6,563 nt of DNA from the NCBI GenBank assembly GCA_024641625.1, contig JAHECQ010000037.1:9130-15692 (forward strand). The letters are read 5' to 3'. This document shows, piece after piece, positions 1 to 4,741 of this stretch; position 1 is the first letter of the stretch, and each line of letters begins with the position of its first letter. The notes under the pieces are model-generated. The model worked only from the letters and a program-made list of their open reading frames with translations. It was not told the origin of the DNA and made no database searches. Origin of the DNA: Acidimicrobiales bacterium (GTDB lineage Bacteria > Actinomycetota > Acidimicrobiia > Acidimicrobiales > SZUA-35). The translations under genes were made by a program, and so were the position numbers.

Positions 1-315
1 GACTCGGGCGAGGTGAAGCGGTTGCACTATGAACGCATCGGCAACCAGACCGCGTACCTGCGCTGCGGCATGTACGGCGGGACGCCCGACAAGAACATTC
101 ATCAGGGAGGGTACGGCGGGTCGGACGAGCTGATCGAGGGAGACGTGTTCGACGTCAACCAGCCCGACGTTCGTGCCTCACTGGTCGGCCTGGACGAGCA
201 TCTGTGTCGCGTCACCTGCGACGGCGAGACCACGACCGGTCTCATGCAACCCATCGACCCGAACGCCTACAACGCCTGTGCCTCACCCACTCGCAAAGGC
301 TGGTCCTTCCTGTAA
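1..315 (+). CDS. 3' end of an unidentified protein gene (5' truncated by window edge)
   Basis: The frame is open from the first base to a TAA at 313-315, giving 104 residues. The GTG at position 13 is the first possible start, but the frame is open right up to the window edge, so the true start most likely lies outside. The fragment is soluble, with no membrane segment. It is rich in Gly, Tyr and acidic residues, with stretches such as HYERIGNQTAYLRCGMYGG near its beginning and LDEHLCRVTCDGE in the middle, and it ends GWSFL. I do not recognise the family. The next gene starts 13 bp after the stop on the same strand, so it probably shares a transcript with the phosphotransferase and DUF6285-like genes and may act in the same pathway. 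The competing minus-strand frame here is judged a shadow of this and the next gene. Confidence 0.7.
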   Translation, partial: DSGEVKRLHYERIGNQTAYLRCGMYGGTPDKNIHQGGYGGSDELIEGDVFDVNQPDVRASLVGLDEHLCRVTCDGETTTGLMQPIDPNAYNACASPTRKGWSFL

Positions 316-328
316 TGAAGTGCCGCCT

Positions 329-1333
329 ATGACTCCGGAGGCGATCGGTGCGGGCCTGACGGCCTTCCTGACCGCGGAGCTCGGTGGCGACGCGCATCCG
401 GTGATCAGCGACGTGTCGCCGGTCGCCTCGATCGGAAATGCCCGGGAGCCCTGGGCGTTCACCGTTGCCTGGCAGACGGCTGACGGTCACCAGCGGACGG
501 AACGTTGCGTCATGCTGCTCAAGGCCGAAGCGGGTCAGCTGGAGACGACATTGGCGCCGGAATTCGGGACCATCGAGGCGCTCGGCGACTCGGATGTTCC
601 GCTGGCCCGTGCGCTGTGGTGTGATGAGGGCGGAACCTGGTTGGGGCAGGGCTTCTTCGTCACCGCCTTCGTTCCCGGCACGGCGTCGATGCGGCCGCTT
701 CGCATCGAGGGAGGCGACCCTGCACTTCGCAACGTTGCGCTGGAACTGGCCCGAGCCGCAGCTCGCCTCCACCGATTCGACTGGCAATCCGCCGGGCTCA
801 CCTGCCTGCCGCCGGTCGAACGATCCGATGTCGCCCTTGCCCAGCTCGACCTGTGGGAAGAGCAGTTCCGGCGCCAACGTCTCGAACCGCACCCTGCACT
901 GGCCTGGGCCTTCGAGTGGTTGCGACAGCATGCCCCGACGGCCGCACGGATCTCGATCGTCCATGGCGATCTTCGATTCGGCAATCTGCTCTACGAGAAC
1001 GATCGGCTGACTGCCCTCCTGGACTGGGAGATGACCCATCTCGGTGACCCACTCGAAGATCTGGGTTGGGTGTATCGATCACTCTGGAGCCCGGAGCGAT
1101 CGCTGCCCTTCGACGAGTTCCTCGCGGCCTACGAGGCCGAACGTGGGGTCACCGTCGACCTCGAACACCTCGGGTGGTATCGGGCATTCAGCGAGGTGAA
1201 GCACAGCATCATCTCCCTCACCGCCGCACGGTCCTTCAGCGATCGTCTCACCCACAACCTGCGTCACGCAGACCGAGCCGAAACCGTGCCGGCCTTCCTG
1301 CAGTGTTTCCTGGAATTGGTGCCCGCATGTTGA
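329..1333 (+). CDS. APH-fold phosphotransferase, ACAD10/11 N-terminal type (LvaA-like)
   Basis: This 334-residue protein has the aminoglycoside phosphotransferase/choline kinase fold. Visible marks are a likely ATP-binding lysine in VMLLKAE (K65), the catalytic loop VHGDLRFGNLLY (211-222; H212, D214, N219), and the metal-binding segment LLDWEMTHLGDP (230-241; D232). The D-W-E-x4-GDP form is typical of the kinase domain fused to human ACAD10/ACAD11 and of bacterial LvaA, rather than of antibiotic-resistance kinases. LvaA, with its small partner LvaB, phosphorylates 4-hydroxyvaleryl-CoA, and an acyl-CoA dehydrogenase-like enzyme then removes the phosphate. I chose the ATG at 329, which has a weak GAAG at 317-320. 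An in-frame GTG at 320 would add three residues. The longer upstream frame overlaps the preceding gene and is unlikely. The 3' end overlaps the DUF6285-like gene by 7 bp, which suggests translational coupling. The fold is near certain; the substrate is inferred from family and neighbour. Confidence 0.9.
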   Translation: MTPEAIGAGLTAFLTAELGGDAHPVISDVSPVASIGNAREPWAFTVAWQTADGHQRTERCVMLLKAEAGQLETTLAPEFGTIEALGDSDVPLARALWCDEGGTWLGQGFFVTAFVPGTASMRPLRIEGGDPALRNVALELARAAARLHRFDWQSAGLTCLPPVERSDVALAQLDLWEEQFRRQRLEPHPALAWAFEWLRQHAPTAARISIVHGDLRFGNLLYENDRLTALLDWEMTHLGDPLEDLGWVYRSLWSPERSLPFDEFLAAYEAERGVTVDLEHLGWYRAFSEVKHSIISLTAARSFSDRLTHNLRHADRAETVPAFLQCFLELVPAC

Positions 1334-1785
1334 ACCCCTCCCCGGCCGACCTGCTTCGCGGCGTGGCCGAGGCCCTCGATGAAACGGTCCTCCCCGACCT
1401 TCCCCGGGGCGCCCCTCGGAGTCAGGTCCAGGCGGCAATCGGGATCGTGCGCCGCTGCGCCGCTGCGATGGAAGCCCATGGGCCGATCCTGTACGCCGAG
1501 TGCGTCGACCTCGTCGGAACCATCCGCCTGGTGACTGCAGCCGACGGTCAACTGGTCGACGACCGAGCCGCACTCGATGGTGTGTTGGTCGAGGCCGACC
1601 TGGTGATGGGCGCCGAATACCCATCGGTCGGTCAGCTGACCGCCTTGGCCCTCGAACTGCACGAGGTCCTCGAGCCGATTGCCGTGCAAGCCGAACAGCT
1701 GCAGTCGACCCAATGTGCTGCCATCCGCGGACTCTTCGGACGGCAGCTGGCCAGAGCGCAAGACCTGGGTCTCTCGCCCTGGTGA
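1327..1785 (+). CDS. Small DUF6285-like protein (LvaB-like partner of the phosphotransferase)
   Basis: A 152-residue, mostly helical, soluble protein. Its N-terminal half (PSPADLLRGVAEALDETV at 4-21, then a helix around 34-50 with a V-RR-AAAME pattern) has the look of DUF6285 proteins, which commonly sit directly after ACAD10/11-type phosphotransferase genes. LvaB of the levulinate pathway is a small protein of this kind and is needed with LvaA for 4-hydroxyacyl-CoA kinase activity. The C-terminal half, with helices around 105-125 and 131-147, is less typical and makes the protein somewhat longer than I expect for the family. The ATG at 1327 lies inside the end of the kinase gene and is the natural coupled start. 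An upstream extension of the frame to 1066 would run antisense-like through the kinase and is rejected. The stop at 1785 lies 1 bp from the end of the convergent NTF2-like gene. Family assignment is by recognition only. Confidence 0.75.
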   Translation: MLNPSPADLLRGVAEALDETVLPDLPRGAPRSQVQAAIGIVRRCAAAMEAHGPILYAECVDLVGTIRLVTAADGQLVDDRAALDGVLVEADLVMGAEYPSVGQLTALALELHEVLEPIAVQAEQLQSTQCAAIRGLFGRQLARAQDLGLSPW

Positions 1786-1786
1786 C

Positions 1787-2182
1787 TCAAACGGCGCCGC
1801 GGATCCCCGAGAACACGGCCACCTTCCAACCGTCTCCCCGGTCCTGCAGGATGTAGAACGACTGCAGCGACTCGAGCACCGAACCATCTGCTCGGTGACG
1901 CGTACCTTCGATCAGCACGTGAACCCGGGTGGCCTCGACGTGCACGAAGCGGGTCTCGGTTTCCGAGTGGTGGAATTCGGTCATGGTCCGCAGCTTGACC
2001 GGATCGAACGGGTAGCGATCCCTCACCTGGACGTCGGTCTCGGTCACATAGATCACCGGGAGGTGCACCAAGGCCTCGAGGTCATCTCGGGTGCCGCTCA
2101 GGAAGGCCTCGTGATAGCGGTCCATGAGCTCTTCGGCCTGCGCAACGACGGCAGCCCGCTCGGTCGGGAGGAGAGCCGCCAT
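1787..2182 (-). CDS. NTF2/SnoaL-like small protein
   Basis: A 131-residue protein beginning MAALLPTERAAVV. It has the pattern of the NTF2-like (SnoaL/steroid delta-isomerase) cone fold: an N-terminal helix pair (about 10-38, containing ELMDRYHEAFLSGTRDDLEAL), then a short LPVIYVTE strand, and then several strands (RFVHVEATRVHVLIEG, SLQSFYILQDRGDGWKVAVFSGI) ending at the C-terminus. Many family members are isomerases, hydrolases or non-catalytic ligand-binding partners. No catalytic set can be assigned with confidence. The start was chosen because ATG 2182-2180 follows the monooxygenase stop (TGA, 2186-2184) with one base between, so translation is probably coupled. The longer frame reaching 2512 would run inside the monooxygenase and is a shadow. 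No strong ribosome binding site is visible. Co-transcription suggests it acts on the substrate or product of the monooxygenase, which is inference. Confidence 0.82.
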   Translation of the reverse strand: MAALLPTERAAVVAQAEELMDRYHEAFLSGTRDDLEALVHLPVIYVTETDVQVRDRYPFDPVKLRTMTEFHHSETETRFVHVEATRVHVLIEGTRHRADGSVLESLQSFYILQDRGDGWKVAVFSGIRGAV

Positions 2183-2183
2183 G

Positions 2184-4064
2184 TCAGGCCGACGCACTCG
2201 AGGTTTGCTCGAGTCGGCCGAACACGTAGGGCTCGAGCGTCTCCTGGGCCTCCTTGCGGAACTTGTGCCAACGCCCTCCGCCGTAGTAGGCGAGACTCCC
2301 CGGCTGGGCGTCTCCGTGACCGTTGTAGTACGAGATGCAGTCGCGCAGCGGCGCGGTGGCGATGTCGGCTTTGCGACAATGCTCGGCGTACGCCTCCTCG
2401 GGCTCGGATTTGATGTCGACGACATCGACCCCACGCTCACGCATCGTCGAGAGCAGCCAGGCCACATAGTCGGCGTGGGCGTCGATGGCATCGGTGAAGT
2501 TGAAGCTGCCACCTCCGCCCTGGGGACCCGTCACGATGAACAGGTTGGGGAAGCCCTGGCTGTGGAGGCCGAGGAAGGTCTTGGTTCCCTCCGTCTGCCA
2601 CTTCTCGCTCAACGCACGCCCGTTGCGACCAACGATCATGTTGAACGTCGACGTGGCCATCCACTGGAAGCCGGTGGCGTAGATCAGCACGTCCAAGGGG
2701 TATTCGACCCCGTTGTGCACTACGCCCCGCTCGTTGATCTCGCTGACCCCGAGCGGCGCGGTGTCCACGAGCGTCACGTTCGGCCGGTTGAACGACGGAA
2801 GATACTCGTCGTGGAACGTGGGGCGCTTGCACCCGTAGGGGTAGTAGGGCTTCAGCGCCTCGGCGACCTTTGGATCCTCGACGATGGCATCGACCCTCGC
2901 ACGGATCTGCTCCATGATCCGGAAGTTGGTCTCCAGCTGCTTTTGGATCATCTCCTCGGGTGTGAGGCGGCGCTCATGCTGCTTGCGTTCCTTGAAGTCA
3001 TCGACCTTGCCCGCCAGGTAGTCGTCGTTGGCCTTGATGGCGGTGCGACCCTCGGAGATGCGGGCGAAGCGAGCCCGGCGGGCCCGAGCCCAACCTTCCT
3101 CGTGTTGCCACGTCTCGATCTCTTCCGGGGTGGTGGCCCGCTGGTCACGGACGTCGATCGTGGACGGCGTGCGCTGGAAGACGAACAGCTGACCGGCCAC
3201 CTTGGCCAATTCGGGTACCGCCTGCACAGCGGTGGCACCGGTGCCGATGATGCCCACGCGCTTGCCTTCGAGATCGATGTTGTAGTTCCAGCGCGACGTG
3301 TGGAAGGCGTCGCCCTGGAACGTCTCCATGCCCTTGATCCGGGCGAGCTTGGGACTGGTGAGAATGCCATTGGCCAGGATGACGACGCGAGCTCGCATGG
3401 CGTCGCCTCGGTCGGTGTGGACGGTCCAGCGAGCATCCTCCTCGTTCCATTCGGTCTTCTCGACGGTGGTGTGGAACAACGCGTGATCGTAGAACTCGAA
3501 CTTCTCCGCCATCGACTGGCAGTACTCGAGGATCTCGAAACCCGAGGCGAACTTCATCGACGGGAAGTAACCCATCTCCTCCAGAAGAGGGAAGTAGCTG
3601 TAGGACTCGACGTCACAGGCGATCCCCGGGTACCGGTTCCAATACCAGGTCCCGCCGACGTCGCCCCCTTTCTCACAGAATCGGACATCCACGAAACCCG
3701 CCTCGCGGAGCTTGTACCACAACAACAGCCCGGCGAAGCCGGCTCCGACCACCAGGACATCGCACTCGTCGGTGAGCGCCTCGCGCTCGATGGGGTCTGC
3801 GGAGTACACGTCCTGCAGATACTTGCTGAACTCGCCGTCCATCGGCATGTAATCAGCCGCGCCCCGACGTTGTTCCTTGTACTCCCGGTACTTCGCCTGC
3901 TCCTCGGCGTTGAAGACCGCACCAGGTGGTGGAGGAGGCAACGTCGTCAGCTTCTCGTCCTCGATGACGGAGTAACCCTTGCCCGCGATCTTCTCGGTGG
4001 CCTTGGCGGCGCGGGTGTTGAATTTCTTCAGTCCGGTGGCGGGGTCAACAATGATCGGCTGCAT
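2184..4064 (-). CDS. Type I Baeyer-Villiger monooxygenase (FAD- and NADPH-dependent)
   Basis: A 626-residue flavoprotein expected to insert one oxygen atom from O2 next to a ketone carbonyl, giving an ester or lactone. In order: an extended N-terminus of about 100 residues with a PPPPP run (43-47); the FAD dinucleotide motif GAGFAG (107-112) with E131 at the end of the second strand; GGTWYWNRYPGIACD (137-151), a hallmark of type I enzymes, with D151 matching the active-site Asp; the fingerprint FQGDAFHTSRWN (249-260); the NADPH motif GTGATA (274-279); the FQRTP segment with likely catalytic R298; YPYGCKRP (408-415); and YATGF (462-466). The fingerprint normally ends WP or WD; here it ends W259-N260. 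The length exceeds cyclohexanone monooxygenase (about 540) and resembles long-N-terminus members such as those acting on steroids or large cyclic ketones. No signal peptide is seen, so it is cytosolic. GAGGAG lies 8 bases before the ATG. The substrate cannot be read from sequence. Confidence 0.95.
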   Translation of the reverse strand: MQPIIVDPATGLKKFNTRAAKATEKIAGKGYSVIEDEKLTTLPPPPPGAVFNAEEQAKYREYKEQRRGAADYMPMDGEFSKYLQDVYSADPIEREALTDECDVLVVGAGFAGLLLWYKLREAGFVDVRFCEKGGDVGGTWYWNRYPGIACDVESYSYFPLLEEMGYFPSMKFASGFEILEYCQSMAEKFEFYDHALFHTTVEKTEWNEEDARWTVHTDRGDAMRARVVILANGILTSPKLARIKGMETFQGDAFHTSRWNYNIDLEGKRVGIIGTGATAVQAVPELAKVAGQLFVFQRTPSTIDVRDQRATTPEEIETWQHEEGWARARRARFARISEGRTAIKANDDYLAGKVDDFKERKQHERRLTPEEMIQKQLETNFRIMEQIRARVDAIVEDPKVAEALKPYYPYGCKRPTFHDEYLPSFNRPNVTLVDTAPLGVSEINERGVVHNGVEYPLDVLIYATGFQWMATSTFNMIVGRNGRALSEKWQTEGTKTFLGLHSQGFPNLFIVTGPQGGGGSFNFTDAIDAHADYVAWLLSTMRERGVDVVDIKSEPEEAYAEHCRKADIATAPLRDCISYYNGHGDAQPGSLAYYGGGRWHKFRKEAQETLEPYVFGRLEQTSSASA

Positions 4065-4072
4065 GGGCAGGT

Positions 4073-4078
4073 CTCCTC
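4073..4078 (-). promoter_or_regulatory. Ribosome binding site of the Baeyer-Villiger monooxygenase
   Basis: Read on the minus strand this is GAGGAG, 8 bases before the ATG at 4064-4062. It is the clearest Shine-Dalgarno sequence in the window and supports the chosen start and therefore the unusually long N-terminus. Confidence 0.6.
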
Positions 4079-4114
4079 GGGCTCGTTGCTCCCGACACTA
4101 CATCGGACCGTCGA

Positions 4115-4128
4115 GGACAAGCATGTCC
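4115..4128. promoter_or_regulatory. Palindrome GGACAAGCATGTCC, possible operator
   Basis: The 14-base element has perfect five-base arms (GGACA/TGTCC) and a four-base centre (AGCA) whose inner GC pair also matches; only the A/A pair breaks symmetry. It lies mid-way in the divergent spacer, where a dimeric regulator could act on both genes. Palindromes of this size also arise by chance in GC-rich DNA, and no regulator gene is present in the window. Confidence 0.25.
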
Positions 4129-4171
4129 GCACGGGGCGACAAGGCGACGGGCACGGATCTAGGGTCCGGCC

Positions 4172-4735
4172 ATGCACCAACGTCGACCTACTGCTCCACG
4201 AGTCCCACCGATCGAGAAGGTGGCCGCCAAGGCCCGGGAGGCCATGGCCGACGGACCGGCCAACGCCATCAACGTCGTTTCGACGCTCCACACGAACCGA
4301 ACGATCAACAGGGCATTCGGTGACTTCGCGCAGACACTGCTGTTCAAGGGCACCGTCGACGAGCGTCTGCGCGAGATCGTGATCCTCCGCATGGGCTGGA
4401 ACTGCCAGGCGGTCTACGAATTCGGCCAGCACACCTTGTTCGGACGCTCTGTCGGACTCACCGACGAGGAGATCTATCTCATCACACGTCCACTCGATCA
4501 GGGCGCCTGGAGCGACGTCGAGTCGGCGTTGCTGGCGATGACCGACGATCTCTACAGCGATGATTGCGTGACCGACGCAACCTGGGCCGAACTCGAGAAG
4601 CACTTCGATCACAGCGCCATCATCGAGTTCATGTTCGCCGCCGGCTGCTACCGCCTGGTGTCCGGACTGTTGAACTCCTGTGGCGTCCAACTCGACGAGG
4701 GCGTCCCCGGGTGGCCGACCCCTCCGAGCGCCTGA
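4172..4735 (+). CDS. Carboxymuconolactone decarboxylase (CMD/AhpD-like) family protein
   Basis: A 187-residue helical, soluble protein. Residues 64-100 carry the CMD-family core: ERLREIVILRMGWNCQAVYE followed by FGQH and a GRSVGLTDEEI segment, matching the usual E-x-x-ILR...YEW-x-x-H...G-L-TDEEI pattern. Likely functional residues are E68, Y82, E83 and H87. AhpD-type peroxidase partners carry a Cys-x-x-Cys pair here; this protein has C78 but V81 in place of the second Cys, so thiol-disulfide chemistry is unlikely. It belongs with the single-Cys or Cys-free relatives of gamma-carboxymuconolactone decarboxylase, most of which are uncharacterised. The second half (112-170) looks like the remaining helices of the all-alpha fold. 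ATG 4172 is the only upstream start in frame; M25 (4244) is an alternative. No strong ribosome binding site is seen. It is divergent from the monooxygenase, which hints at shared control, and its stop is 6 bp from the convergent permease stop. Confidence 0.85.
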   Translation: MHQRRPTAPRVPPIEKVAAKAREAMADGPANAINVVSTLHTNRTINRAFGDFAQTLLFKGTVDERLREIVILRMGWNCQAVYEFGQHTLFGRSVGLTDEEIYLITRPLDQGAWSDVESALLAMTDDLYSDDCVTDATWAELEKHFDHSAIIEFMFAAGCYRLVSGLLNSCGVQLDEGVPGWPTPPSA

Positions 4736-4741
4736 GCTCGA

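Larger units (their letters stand above)
4065..4171. promoter_or_regulatory. Divergent intergenic region between monooxygenase and CMD-like gene
   Basis: These 107 bases separate the starts of two divergently read genes, so promoters for both must lie here or inside the opposing 5' ends. I found no convincing sigma70 pair in either direction. A weak TGTAGT (-10-like) lies on the minus strand at 4101-4096 without a good -35 at 17-18 bases. A small palindrome sits at 4115-4128. The arrangement would allow one regulator to control both genes. Confidence 0.4.

Noticed and set aside
242..1039. A 265-codon open frame on the minus strand opposite the phosphotransferase
   Set aside because: It mirrors the kinase gene, has no family signature and composition typical of antisense translation. 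The plus-strand frame has the HGD and DWE kinase motifs.
1066..1326. An 87-codon extension upstream of the DUF6285-like gene in the same frame
   Set aside because: It lies wholly inside the kinase gene and translates to Arg/Pro-rich sequence unlike the family; the ATG at 1327 gives the expected N-terminus.
329..1333. Aminoglycoside resistance gene
   Set aside because: The fold is shared, but the LDWEMTHLGDP segment and the DUF6285-like partner indicate the ACAD10/11-type acyl-CoA kinase branch.
2124..4382. A 752-codon open frame on the plus strand opposite the Baeyer-Villiger gene
   Set aside because: It is antisense to a gene with unmistakable cofactor motifs. It has no recognisable domain, and long antisense frames are expected in high-GC DNA. 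It also runs into the 5' end of the CMD-like gene.
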